From assembly GCA_960531495.1 (NCBI GenBank), contig OY482862.1, positions 13,239,474-13,303,473 on the forward strand: a stretch of DNA of 64,000 bases. The letters run 5' to 3'. The notes beneath the pieces were generated by a model. That model made no database searches, was not told the DNA's origin, and saw nothing but the letters and a program-made list of their open reading frames with translations. The position numbers and the translations under genes are program-made. Positions 20,145-33,289 of the stretch are shown here, piece by piece. Each line of letters opens with the position of its first letter. Within the stretch, counting starts at the first letter, position 1. This DNA is from Zeus faber (Eukaryota; Chordata; Actinopteri; Zeiformes; Zeidae).

Positions 20145-21555
20145 TTAGATGTCCTTGCCGCATTCTGGGCACAGGATGTCGTCACGTTCGGTGAGGAAGC
20201 CGCGTCCTACCAGGGACACGGAGCACTTCTTGCAGTTAAAGCAGTCATTGTGCCACTGGCGTTCTTCAAAGGAGATGTACTTGCTGCCTCCAAGACCTAC
20301 CGTTAAAAAAAGACCGAATCAGGACAAACAGCCCGAGGAAAACTCCCCAAAAAACATCTTATCTTTAGTAGGAAAAAGGAAATACTACCGCTGATGGGGG
20401 TGGTGCAGGAAGCACACTTCTTGGCGTACAGGTTGCAGAAGCAGTTGAGACAGTAGGCAAAGTCGTCTCGGGAGGTGAAACGCTGGCCGGAAAGCTGCTG
20501 CTTGCAGCTGGTGCACAGGAAGCAGTCCTTGTGCCACGGCTGCTCACGGTAGGTCACCCCACCGGTGGTGATGGGCTGATGAAAGAAATGGAGAGAGAGG
20601 AAGACCATTTATATGTGTCGGCAAAGCACACACCTCCATAGAAACGTCATACAATTAGAGCCACAATAGCCCCTGGTTTCAAAGATTTTTCAGTCCAAAC
20701 CTTTTTGCAGTGCACACACTGCATGGCAAACTGCTTCTCGTAGCAGGGCACACAGAAGTTGTTGGTCTCCTTGGGGATGAAACTCTTGGTGCCAATGGGC
20801 TGCTGGCATCTCTGGCAGGTGAAACAGGTCTCGTGCCAGCTGTTCCCCTTGTGCTCCATTTTCCTGGAGCCTTGGAGTCAAAAGAAAGGAATGAGCAGAG
20901 GAAGTGGTTGGTGGACCACAGTTGGAATGAGGGCCGAGATCTTAATATTACATCAGGCAAGATTGGATCATCGATACATTGTTAATGTGACAAAGTGTAA
21001 TTATTCTGAAAGAATGTAAAGACGCGTTCATTTTTTGAAAATGCAGGGAAAATGTAATATTACATTTTACTTTGATGCCACGGGCTATGGTCTGGGAAGT
21101 TCAAAGCGATGCCCTGTGTGGTGGTCTTGTTTCTCCTACCTGGCATGATAGTCTTCTTGCACTCATGGCACTTGGAGGAATATTCGTTGGAATAGCACTC
21201 GGTGCAGAGCAGCTGCTCGTCCTTGGTGGAGAAGGGCTTGTCCACCAGTGAGCGCTTGCACTGGAAGCACTGGAAACATTCTTCATGCCAGTGGCGGTCC
21301 TTGTAAGACAGATCCTGCGAGAACACCACAGAGACGGGTTGGAGGAAGGCCTGGTGTGACGCAAGCCATAAGATCGGAGAGAGGGATGGCCATGCTCACC
21401 CGGGTGTTGCATCCAATGGGCTTCTTGCACTCCTCGCAGGTGTTGGAGTACAGGCTTTCGTAGCACTTCACGCAGTACGGGTTCTCCTCTCTTAGAACAT
21501 ACTTCTTCCCAAAAAGGGACTCCTTGCAGTAGTGGCAGTCATAGCGTTCGGTCAT
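20145..21555 (-). CDS. fhl2: Four and a half LIM domains protein 2, five coding exons
   Basis: On the minus strand the exons are 21400-21555, 21140-21314, 20701-20870, 20389-20575 and 20145-20296. The GT-AG junctions keep frame and give 279 residues, the same length recalled for human FHL2. The protein is a LIM-only adaptor of muscle and nucleus that binds transcription factors and sarcomeric proteins. An N-terminal half LIM finger (CHYC...CVKC) is followed by four LIM domains with Cys/His zinc ligands such as CxxCx(17)HxxC. Recognisable stretches are MTERYDC, DLSYKDRHWHEECF, SNEYSSKCHECKKTIMPG, FIPKETNNFCVPCYEKQ, ITTGGVTYREQPWHKDCF and the end ILCPECGKDI. These match FHL2 better than FHL1, 3 or 5. 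The ATG exon has 20 nt of leader from an acceptor at 21575, so an upstream non-coding exon must exist; the candidate is at 26.3-26.4 kb. Confidence 0.96.
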
Positions 21556-21752
21556 GTTGCCTCTGGAGCCTTCACCTGAGCGAAGGAAGTCAGTAAGAAA
21601 AAGAGCGAAAGAGAAACGGCACAATGTGTTTTATCCAATTCAGTATCAAAGTCATGCGAGTGCCACTCTCACATATCTACAGTCAGGGCTTTTTATTTTA
21701 GAAGAGTGTATAACTGTGGCACTGCTGTTGACAGATACTGTATAGAGTGTCT

Positions 21753-22265
<513 letters not shown>

Positions 22266-22928
22266 TAATGTTTTATCCGATTTTATTTCACAATTTTTAT
22301 TCTCCCTTTACTTCCAGACCTTTAAGATTTAAATTTTTTTGGTCTGTGCTGAAGCACACCAAATCTCACCAGAAGTAATTCCTCGTAAATGTACCTGGCA
22401 GAAATAAACCGATACTGATTCAGATTCTTATGTAGAATAACTTTTGTGGCCATGCCTACTGTGAATTTCTCACAGTCCTAGCATGCGAACGGACGGACTA
22501 TAGACGACATGTTCGAATAGTGTTGTCTGTTTGCCGGCGTTCATACAAAGAGACACTACCATTGGCTCAGACAGAGGATTGTACTGCTGAAATCTCCAGG
22601 TTTTCTCGACTCTAATAGCACCTTAAGAATGACCAGTATCACGGTAATCCCCAGCAGAGCCCTCACTGGTGCACATGGGCATCACAAGCAGAGTTTTATA
22701 TATTTTTTTTGTATTTATCATACCGTCCCAGCTTTGCGATGCCTCACCTTGTCACAATAGAGGCCGATGAGTAAGGGAAGCTAAGTATAGCTGCTATCAG
22801 TGATCCTGGCAGAAAGACAGAAGGACTTTTGTCCCGTTGCATTCCAACACTCACCAGGCCCTACATTAGCCGAACCTCCAGCTGTCAGCACCACACCACA
22901 GTATCCCTGTTTTTTTTTTGCCTATGTA

Positions 22929-23044
<116 letters not shown>

Positions 23045-23167
23045 CTTGCGCGCATGTACACTTGCACGTGGGTGTCTGTTAGTCTGGCTGAGGAAGCTGC
23101 TGTAATACTGACAGTCTCCACCTGTTAGTGGTCCTCCCCTGTAAAGCCCCCTGGTGATCCCCAACTG

Positions 23168-23364
<197 letters not shown>

Positions 23365-24596
23365 TGTGCTGTTAATGTGTGTGTGATGTTAATGTGTGTG
23401 TGATGGGAGGGTGAGCAAGATGATGCCAACATTTCACCTTAGCTCTTTTTTTCCTGTAATAACTGATTTATCAACACTACGACCATCTAAGTCATTTATA
23501 GCACTTCTCGTGTTGAATGAGAGGTATTCAGTCATCCCCGGAGCGTCCCGCCGGGCTCCCGCCGCCCTCAACCCAAATCCATCTCATTGTGCGATGCTCC
23601 TGCCGTGACTCACCTCGCCATGACACAAGGACCCGTCTGACTCCTAAAAATAAGAAAGGGCTAATCTGAAATACCTCAAATAAAACCTCCTGCTATCTAG
23701 ATATGTCGGGCAGCTGTTTCTAGTTTTCCATGTGCACTTTGAAGCCGCCGGTTGGGGTGACAGCGAGCCCCGAACTGTGCCCAGGCCAGTTGGAAAGCTG
23801 GAGATTGAGTACTTATCCTTCCCAGAGTGTCAGACGCCTAAAGATAGCATGCCGGCCAGTAACGCTAAGATAAATTGGTTATATAATATAAATGAGTATT
23901 TAATGAAACTAATGTGATTCAAGGGTTTGCTTACCATTATCGTTTACTTAAAGTTGGAACTTTGCTACTGGTTCATGATCGAATCAATTTTAATGTAAGG
24001 AAGTATTCACGTTGGTGTATTTTTTTAAACCTACAAACAGGTAATATCTGCTCATCTCGTGTTAAGGTTTCAACCTCTATTTGTGACTTTTACCATAAAT
24101 GCCTGAGAAACTTTTTTTAGGTGAATGTACATTACATCAGATCGGAACAATGGAAAAATCTGTGGCTGTGCCGGAGCTCCAAAAAGAAAATATATTTATA
24201 TTTTTTGTCTCATTTTAGGGGACTGTACCAGTAAAGCCTTGTTTAATATCTTATTTTGCTTTGAGGGGGGCGCTTTTATTTTTTGGGGTTGGCAGTTGGG
24301 AAGGCGCGGTGACTTTGTTGACTCCCTATATGGCAGAGAATTGTATGCTTGCTCCTTCACTTCCCTATTTCTCTGCTTTGACAACAGAAAAAAAAAACAG
24401 AAATCTTAACACCTTAAAGAAGAAAGACAACGTACGTATAAGAGGGAAAGTATACGATGGCAATACTACAACATTCTGCCCTAATGATGTTTGAGGATGG
24501 CTGCTGCATGCATTCACACCATCAGAAGATGGTGAGGTAGCCCTCCGTTGCGAAAAAAATAAAAATAACTTTATTCTGTGCCTTTCTCAAACTCAA

Positions 24597-24735
24597 AGCT
24601 GCTATTGTGGCTGTATGATTATTCCAAGTGAATTCAATAAAAGTTCCCAAAATTCCAATATTGAAGGTTTTTCGAAATAATAAGGGTCACATGGACATAT
24701 TAACAAGATAGGGCAGGGTTTGCCCATTTTTTTTT
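24597..24735 (+). repeat. Dispersed duplicate, copy 1
   Basis: The block contains GTGAATTCAATAAAAG, AAATTCCAATATTGA, GTCACATGGACATATT and ACAAGATAGGGCAGGGTTTG. The same series recurs at 26800-26945 in direct orientation. Confidence 0.85.
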
Positions 24736-26271
24736 TAGGAAAAAAATAAATACAACTTAAGATCACTAAGTGGAAGGAACAGAGCTTCTCTTTCTTTTCA
24801 CTTCCTGTTCAATTTCACCATGTGACATCCTGGAGACAAGCTCATAATAATAAGCATTAGGGCTTCACCACTCATTTCCCAAATTGAAGTCACATGTACG
24901 CTGCCGAATGTGTGTGCGCGTTACCTATGTTGTGGTGCATTTGCATCTCAGGCCCGTGACCTCGCACGCTGGAAATAAAATTTGGCAGAAAACCTTGTTA
25001 CCGAAAACAATAACGTGACCAGGACAGATACAGGGGAGGAGCTGGTGAACACCGGACCAATAATGTAGGGTTAAGAAAAAAAATAAAATTGGTTTAGAAT
25101 AACACACAGGAGGGCATACCGTGCTGAAATCTTTTGCCCGAGGAGCCAACCTTTTCGGTGACACGCCAGCTCCAAATCACCTAACCCTGGACATAACGTA
25201 CGTTATGGGGCCCTTTGACCCCGGAGCCAGCTGTAAAAGAGGCCCCCCGCTGCTGTGGCACAGAGCGCCGCAAATGACAGGGCACTTATGAGAGGAAAAT
25301 GGAATGCTTTTAGGGCAGACTAAAAGAAGGCGTTTAACAGGTGACAAACATAGATATTTTAGCAACGATCCACCCTCCGAATCGGACTCCCCGTGGAGAT
25401 TCAGTGAGACGATGCCAGATTCCAGATGCTTTATTTTGAGTTTGAAGAATTTTTGATGACAGCTGCTTACTGATAATGTTTTGATCATATCTATAGTGCA
25501 TGGAGCTGTCGCTGTCCAGTACAAACAACAGAATTTGTTGAATCCAATATTTCATCACACTATGCAAAAATTAAGAAAGCTTCACTAAAATGGAACGATA
25601 CTCCTATTTAGGGTGTGCTACATATCCTTTCTCTCGCTATTTACATACTAAAGCCTAAACTGCATTTCAGGCCCAATTCCGTTTATTCTATAATTGTATT
25701 GCACATATTACAAATCTTGCAATCTTTCTGTAGAGTGATAAACCATATCAAAGGCTAAAATAGATGTCATCTCACAAAATAAATTTTCAACTCCGTCAAA
25801 GAGTTTTTTGTGAACGGGAAGAAAGGGATGACAAGATAAAAGTCACCACAATGGAAGATAATACGACTAAAAAGGGGCCAACAAGGTGTTTTGTTTTTTT
25901 CTCTCTCTGAATCAAAGACCAGATAGCAGGATTTAGTCAGCAGGGGACGCTGAGAGGTATTCCCAGGATGAGAGAGGAATAGTAATGTTGGGATGGGAGG
26001 GGAGGAGGTTAAGGAATGGAGGCCGAAAGTGGTGGTGGAAAGAGGGATCAAATGGTGCAGATGGGGGTAGGGGGTGGGTGGGGGTGGGTGGGATGTTGGG
26101 GCCAGCGGCGAGCCGCCGTGCTGCCGGAACAGAAGGAAGAGGAAGAAGAAGAAGAAGAAGGGGTGATGCTGAACCCCAAAAAAAGGGGTCGAAGGATGAG
26201 CGAGTGAGAAGACGAAGGATGGAAGGATGGATGGCGGGTGGAGACGTGAACAGAGGCCGTTCTTACCTTCC

Positions 26272-26440
26272 TGTGTCGGAGGTGAGTGTCTGCGCGTAGT
26301 CTGGGGCAGACTGAGAGCCGGGGCTGCGGGAGAGCCCTAGTCACTTCTGATTGGATTACTCCACCCATCGGACGCTAATTGAAAAAGTGGGAGGTTCCAG
26401 CGGAGGCGCGGAGGCGGGCCGCGGGCCATCTTTTTTGAGG
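26272..26440 (-). promoter_or_regulatory. fhl2: Candidate fhl2 non-coding first exon
   Basis: On the minus strand this GC-rich stretch ends at a strong donor, GACACAGGAAG|GTAAGAAC (exon end near 26272). It lies upstream of the ATG exon in the same orientation. A TATA-like TATTTATA (26446-26453 on the other strand as TATAAATA) sits just upstream. The exon's start is estimated. Confidence 0.45.
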
Positions 26441-26542
26441 TTGTCTATAAATACAGTTGCCACTATACGGAGATAACCCCACCCAGCTCCCCTTCGCTCG
26501 CCCACTCACTCCCCCTCCACCACACCAGGAGGCCCTGTGTGG

Positions 26543-26552
26543 CCTTTTAAGG
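26543..26552. promoter_or_regulatory. fhl2: Perfect CArG box (SRF site) upstream of fhl2
   Basis: CCTTTTAAGG fits CC(A/T)6GG exactly. It lies about 90 bp upstream of the TATA-like element of the candidate fhl2 promoter. FHL2 is an established SRF target in mammals, so a conserved SRF input is plausible. Confidence 0.6.
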
Positions 26553-26597
26553 TCACCAAATTGTGCTTCACTCGCTCTCTCACCCACTCACTCACCA

Positions 26598-26601
<4 letters not shown>

Positions 26602-26638
<37 letters not shown>
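26602..26638 (+). repeat. (CA)n microsatellite
   Basis: This short CA run lies next to the candidate fhl2 promoter. Confidence 0.9.
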
Positions 26639-26640
<2 letters not shown>

Positions 26641-26799
26641 GCACAGGCGCAGGCATACCGTACACACGCATACACACGTACACACGATTCCACGAAGCCA
26701 CTCTATCAGTGAGGCCTTTTATACTGCACCAAGATGCTTCACTGAAAATGTTTGGTTGAAGTGTTTTCTTTGTGTGCTCTGTGTTGTTCTCGTCTCGTC

Positions 26800-26945
26800 T
26801 TTCTCTGCTGCTGTGGTGACTGCGTGTTTAGTGAATTCAATAAAAGGGGACTTTTTCTGAAATTCCAATATTGATGTTTTTTCCAGATAAGTGTCACATG
26901 GACATATTTACAAGATAGGGCAGGGTTTGCCTCGTTTTTTTTAAT
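26800..26945 (+). repeat. Dispersed duplicate, copy 2
   Basis: This is the direct repeat of 24597-24735, differing by scattered substitutions and a short insertion after AATAAAAG. The pair flanks the candidate fhl2 first exon. Confidence 0.85.
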
Positions 26946-27216
26946 TTTTTTTTCAAATAAAATGTAACATCACCCCAAAGCCCTATCATTGACGAAGGAG
27001 AAAATTTTGGCGCTATTTTCTGCACTTAGATTGACTTGTTCACACTCCCAGCTCTGTCCCATTCCAGCGTCTATCTCTCTCCGTCGCTCTCCGTTCCTCT
27101 CACGCTCTCCTAATCACTCCGCCCCTGTCACTTCTCGCTTTCTTTTCACTCTGCATGTGTGTGTGTGTGTGTATGTGCGTGTGTGTGTGTGTGAGAGAGA
27201 GATTTAATGCTTTCGG

Positions 27217-27260
<44 letters not shown>

Positions 27261-28348
27261 AGAGTGGGTTTTCCTGACCCGGTGGGGCGCTGGACACTCT
27301 CCAGTAACATGAGAGGAAATGCATCATCAGTCCTCCATGGGGATTCAAGCGCTTTATTTGTAGTTCACAGTAATCGCTTGTGTGTGTGTGTGTGCGTGTG
27401 TGTGTGTGTGTTGTGTGCCAATGTAAAAAATGGTCCATTCTAATTATCGGAGGGATTATCAAAAATCCCTCCAAGCTGCGACAAGTCAGTGTCCTACTGG
27501 CAGAAGTGATTATACCGAATGAAAACGTGTCTGTGAAACTAAAGATATGAAAGGAAGATATGCGGTGTTACAGGGAACATTGATGAAGGACAGATAACAC
27601 TGATTGCTTTTTCCGAGGTTACAGATTTCTGCTTGCATTTAGTAAAACTTTTCTGGTAGCAGCACCTTAATAGTCTCCGGTCCTCAGGGGTCGACAAGCC
27701 TTTTTGCCTCTTGGGTCAAACGTGCTTCTGGAGAGTCCTCCGCGTCCCGTTGAACCACCGCCCTGGTCCGTTCCACCTGGCCCCCTCGGCCCCTGGGCCC
27801 TTCACTGCCCGTCTTTGTTCCTCCGACCCGTGGACACCGGCGTCCAGCTCAGCTGTTCGGAGCCGAGGGATAAGGTTGCAGCTGTCTGGGCACCGCCGGG
27901 CCCTGGCCACGCTAAAGCCCGGCGCTTAATGCTTCCGCAAATACTGGCCTCGTGGAAAGGTCATGTCAGACGGACTCCATCATCACCGGTGGGTGGGACC
28001 CTTAATCTTAATTCCATGGCAAAGCGATGGGGACTGGAACTCTCCCGGGGTCACCCAAGACCCCAATACGACCAGTGGAGGAAATAAAACCCCCCAAAAA
28101 ACACTGGAAATGGATCCATGCTAATTATTTTCAAGAAGTCGCAGCGTCATACGGCTGGGTCTCTAGTGAGAACTTAAAACCGGCGGTGAGAGATGAGCCA
28201 GACATTTTGGGCTCGCGCTGTGGGAATAGACTACACCGAGCTTAGCGAGGGTACCCTGGCAAGCTTTCCATCAGTTGTGGTTACGGAAACAAGACATTGG
28301 TCACCACAAAGCAACCTGAGTGAATTTATTATTTTAATGCTTTCTGAA

Positions 28349-28383
<35 letters not shown>

Positions 28384-30026
28384 TGTGTGTGTGTGCGTGT
28401 GTGTGCTATACAGCAAAGTCTGATTGAACCACCGGTAGACGCATGGACTGTAATTCACTTTAGAGGTCCTACAGTCACCCTAACCTGCTTAGGCGGTCTG
28501 GGAAACACATTCTTTCTCTTAACCTCTGGAAAATTCACATCCTGCCATCAATGCGCTTCTTGTTTTTTACAGCTCCTTTATAATAAGACAACGAGTTGGA
28601 ATCAAGTTAGTGCTTTTGCCGACCTCTTGTTATCAGATCCGTCGGGTCCGGATCCAGAGCGGTTCGGGCTTGATCCGGCTCCATCTCACCCTGACCCCTA
28701 AATACTGAATATAATGTGCTGTAACTGTCAAACACCTTACAGTGCAACACATAGCGCGGTACCCGCAGAAGTTGATTTTCATTGCTTTATTTGTTATGAA
28801 ATAACTAAAAAAAATCTGGAACTAGATTTGAAGATATTACCATCTACATTGGTGATAATGATTGTAAATTACAAGATGAGAAAAACAAAAGTAAAAGTGA
28901 CTGTTTTCCCCCTTTATTCACAATAATTGTATCCCATGAGTGTGATTAGTCACTAGTTTATCTTTAGACTGAAGTCTTTGAAGATTGTCTTCTAAGTAGT
29001 TTTCTTACGGAATGAATTTTCTTTTTATTTCGGGGGGGGGGGGGGGTATAACAATGAATTGATGATGACAGTAAAATGGAACCTCTCCTCTCCCTCCTCT
29101 CCGTTCTTTATCGTCCTGGTAGCATAGCAGTTAAGTGATGGCGGTCTATTTATGAGTGAGCAAAGCCTCAGTTATTCAACCCGGTGTTGTGTTCCAGACT
29201 TTAAATCCCAATGACCATTGGTAGGATGTTTCAAGGCCTGCAGTCGCCGGGGAGCTTTTTTAGACTTTCGATTTGCCGGAACAACCTACCTTCAGTTGCC
29301 CGTTTGTGATGAAGCGCACAAAACTGTGTTTTTTATCTGCCTCGCTTTATTTAGTCACGGGTTTGGTTATCTGTCTACTCTTTGTGTTTGCCGTGTGTCT
29401 CTGCTGTTAGATTAGATTGCCCGAATAAAAGTATTTTATGTTCAGCATTTATATATTCTTGGCAAAGCGTATTCTTAGAATATCCTCCTTTTGGCCGTGA
29501 GACCTTTGGGACTGTCGAATAATGGGAGAAGACATACACACAATATGAAGCGGATGGAGGCCTGTCAGGCTTAAAATTAGTGAATGGGCTTTGTTTTTCA
29601 TCGGCCTTCTTGTCCTAATAAAATAAGGAAGTTTCCCCCACCCCCCACAAGTCAGATTTATTTTAGAAAAAAAGAAAACTAATCCAATCACCGGATTATT
29701 TTTGTCTCGCTGGCGTCCGCGATCGTTACGGCGACCAGATGATGCTCCTGCTACAGTATTGAGCTTTTTTTGGAGGGAGAACGGACAGAGAGGGTTTCTC
29801 TGTCCCCATCCATGTCAGTCCTGCTCACTCCGTCTGCTAAACAGCGAGGACAGCTTCTGGAACGGCACCTTGGCAGCTGGGAACCAGACCTGGAGCCCCC
29901 GACATCCCCCCCCGTTTCCGAGGGCCGAACCAGGGGAAGCTGTAGGGCCAGTGCGCCGGCCCCGTTCTCCTCCTTGTTCTACATTATGATTGCCATTGCC
30001 TTATTTGTCTGCTTTTGTTGTGTCAA
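26946..30026. other. Intergenic sequence with several (TG)n tracts
   Basis: TG runs lie at about 27155-27193, 27221-27259, 27377-27411 and 28351-28406. Two of them are preceded by a similar TTTAATGCTTTC-GAAGT sequence (27203 and 28332). A poly-G run lies near 29032-29046. ORFs at 27704-28087 and 29702-30150 are GC-rich but show no known domain. Confidence 0.45.
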
Positions 30027-30190
30027 TAAGTCAAGATTCAAGATTCAAGATTCAAGATTTTTATTTGTCACATACATATACATACTTCCATACATATATG
30101 CAGTGAAATGTAATGCAACGCACCCGGTGATAGCACACAATAAGTCCTAGGAAAAAGTACAAAAATAAAATAAAATAAAAAGTAGAAAAT
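30027..30190 (-). mobile_element. LINE 3'-end fragment with ATCTTGA tail repeats
   Basis: On the minus strand the sequence ends TGTGACAAATAAAAATCTTG followed by three more copies of AATCTTG. This is the typical short-repeat tail of fish L2-like elements. Only the 3' untranslated end is present. Confidence 0.55.
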
Positions 30191-32573
30191 TCCTTTCTAA
30201 ACCTTTCTAATTCCTTTCTCACACATATTCCTGTTTTGCCTCAGAGCACCTTGGAGCTAAACTCGACTAACTAGTCCAAGTTACTGAGTTTTTTTTAAAC
30301 ATTTCTCGTTACAGTAATTAAAATTATATTTGATTCGTGTCTTGGCTACATTTTCAATTATTATTTTGTTACCGGAACTGGAAAATTAAAAAGACAAAAT
30401 ATATTATATATTTTTTTCTAAAACATTTACAATTGTTTTCTATATTTTATACGATTCTCGTATATGCAATATATAAATGTATATGTAATGTATTGTAAAC
30501 AAAAACAATTAAAAAAAACATTATAATTTAGATGCTTTGATGGTGATATTGCAATTTATGGTGACGACGAAGAGGTATTTATGGTATGGAGAGTATTTTG
30601 CACACATTTTATATCTACATAATGCTAAATGTGTCATAATAGCAATCTTTTCAAACATCAAACATTTTATAGAACAATAGGCTAAAGTGTATGACGTCAT
30701 AGAAGCTACAACTGTATAAGCTATGAGGGAATCCTGAGGGAAGGCGAGAATCTGTGGTCCTTAAGATAGATGGCATAACAGCCATCGTGAGGAAGTCACC
30801 ACTTCATGATGTATATCCTCACTTAGGGCCGGGCATATTTAATAAAGGGCGCCTTGGTGCCAAAATAAACCTTTCTCAATACAGTCGCACTAGCTGTCGC
30901 ACACAGACTCCCATCTGTCACTAATTGGAGTGATTTGAGGAAGATCGTGCCAATGGAAGACGTCCTAGTTATTGAAGCGTCCTAGTTATTGAAGCGTGGT
31001 ATGTCTAGTGTTGACAAGTGTGTTTAAACCCTCATTAATAAGTCTAACCATCGAGGAGGAGGAGGAGTGATGAATGTGACCTGTTCATCCAATTATGCAG
31101 TCATTTTAACTGCATTTATATTAAGCACTGGACCAGGATCCCTCATGGCACAGTGATGACATAGTGCAGCTTGCGGTCTTAAAGTGGACAATTGTTTCCT
31201 AAAATGAGGCACAGCGTCATCTTATCGGGAAAAAAAGTAGAACTTTAAATCCAAATCAGACCTTAATCTACTTTGGATGCATATACTTCTGTCTACTCAA
31301 AACAATTGCTTTGATTTTTTCTGACTGCCTGGAAATGTTGATATCAAAGGCCTAATTGAATTTTCTTTCTTTTTTTTTTTTTTTAAGTAATCGAGCCAAA
31401 CATTGGTCAATTTCATTCCCAAGTCCTGGTGTACAGTATATATTAAAAAAAAAGCAGATTGTCTGTCAATCAAAAAGCCTGAGCTCTCATCATGGCCCCC
31501 GAAAAAAAACAGTAAAGCTTGTACATCTCAAAAGGTTATGTTCACATAGCACGTACAATTAATTTTAACACAAGAGGGAATGAGGAAATGCTGTGTAAAT
31601 CAGATTTAATCTGTATACCCAGTGTCTCAAACCGATTGACAATGTGCTACTGATAGGAACATTTAATGGTTATAATTTCTATCCCATTCTAAGGACAATA
31701 AAAATGTCTTGTTGAATATATATTGTTATTGTTATTGTGGGAATCTTCAACCATGAACCCGAGAGGCGTGAAAGAAAATGAGAAGTGTAGTAATATAGAA
31801 CGACTGCATGAGGGCGCCCTGAGACAAGGTACATATCTTTAAGGGTAGACCTTAGTGTTGCAGCTTGGTTTCAATGTAATCCTGATTGTGTGTGATTTTT
31901 TGGGGGGTGGTATTTTCTTCAGTTATATGGGTTATTCTGTAAATGTTTTTTTCTGCTATGGCAACATTTTTTAAATGGTGAGAATTTTTTTGTGTCATTC
32001 TGGATTTGGTTTCCTTATAATATTCACTGAACATCCATTTGTTTAGCTCTCAATAAGTATTTAAAAGCCAAAGATTGTAAAGTTTAGGCCTATTTCAAGT
32101 GTGTAACCTGTGTAATCTCAAAGTGTTGTGTTACTTTCGAGTTGCTTGGTAAATATTACCTACACTCATAAAACGTCTCTCCAATGTAACGGGTTACATT
32201 AACTGTTAAATATTAAACTCTACCATGTGGCCTCTCAAGGCCACTCCTTCTCTCCAGGCCTTAACCTGCTGGAGACAGAATGAGTCCAGTGCAATATTCA
32301 CTTTTCCTTAAAGAAGCTGTCAGCAAGACATGTAATATATGTGATTTGATCTTTTTTTATTCCTCAAAAGAAATGGCCATTTTGTTAATGGGCTGATCTT
32401 CATCATGATCTGCTGTTTTCAGTGTATTCACAACCTTGAAGTGTGGTGCGGTGTACATGCAACATAAGTATATAAGAATATATAATGTGCCTTGGGGTTT
32501 CTGTAGTTCCTAGTTCCTAATTGAACCATTGTTTTGGCTCAGAACATTAAACAAATCGTAGTTGCACATGGAG
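30191..32573. other. Intergenic A/T-rich sequence, no gene seen
   Basis: This is low-GC sequence. A 20-bp unit (GTCCTAGTTATTGAAGC) is repeated in tandem at 30963-31003, and a GAGGAGGAGGAG run lies near 31054. No gene is supported. Confidence 0.5.
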
Positions 32574-32593
32574 TGGGTCAAAGTCCAAATCAC

Positions 32594-32639
<46 letters not shown>

Positions 32640-32678
32640 ATTTAAGAAAGTCCAAATATTGATTTGGACTTTGACCCA
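32574..32678. repeat. Inverted repeat around a (TA)n core
   Basis: TGGGTCAAAGTCCAAATCA at 32574-32592 and its exact reverse complement at 32660-32678 form 19-bp perfect arms. The spacer is mostly (TA)n. A third partial copy, AAAGTCCAAATAT, lies inside. A tiny foldback element or a hairpin transcript would both fit. Confidence 0.8.
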
Positions 32679-33007
32679 TATGTCTGGGGTGTTTTATTAA
32701 GCCTCAAATTAAAATGTTAAAGTTACTACTTCAGTCAGCACTGAAGTAGTGGGAAATATAAGTACATTTATGGTGGAACTCATATAAATCTGAGAGAATG
32801 AAAAGAGTGTGTTAACATATCCAAACATACAAAGAAGATATACGTACAACTGGATTGCCAATATAAAAAAAGTAAAATAATTAAAAATGATTTTGTTGAT
32901 GTTGATTGCCGAATTAAGAAAGATATGTGCATCGAAATGGCTGCAATGTAAATACAAATATATCGGTGTGTTCAAATAAAATTCTAATGTGTCACAGAAA
33001 TTGATTT

Positions 33008-33021
33008 TGACATTATTATTG

Positions 33022-33088
<67 letters not shown>

Positions 33089-33205
33089 AAGTAGAAGTAG
33101 TAGTATTAGTATCATTATTTGTGTTATTATTATGATGATGATGATGATGATGATTGTTATTATTATTATTATTATTATTGTTATTATTATTATCATTTTA
33201 TGTAT
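33008..33205. repeat. Compound trinucleotide microsatellite
   Basis: (ATT)n, (AGT)n, (GAT)n and (ATT)n blocks follow one another. Leucine/isoleucine ORFs across it are artefacts. Confidence 0.95.
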
Positions 33206-33289
33206 TTATTTTTTTTATGTGTATTTACTATTATTATAACCCATGTCATTATTATCCATTTATTTTATTTGAATTTGTAATCTATTTTA

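Noticed and set aside
24939-24946. Octamer ATTTGCAT, a POU-factor site
   Set aside because: An 8-bp word is expected by chance more than once in 64 kb; there is no further support.
27704-28087. 127-codon proline-rich ORF
   Set aside because: No recognisable domain, no conserved start context, and competing ORFs in other frames.
29702-30150. Two overlapping ORFs before the LINE tail
   Set aside because: No family recognised; the end runs into LINE-tail repeats.
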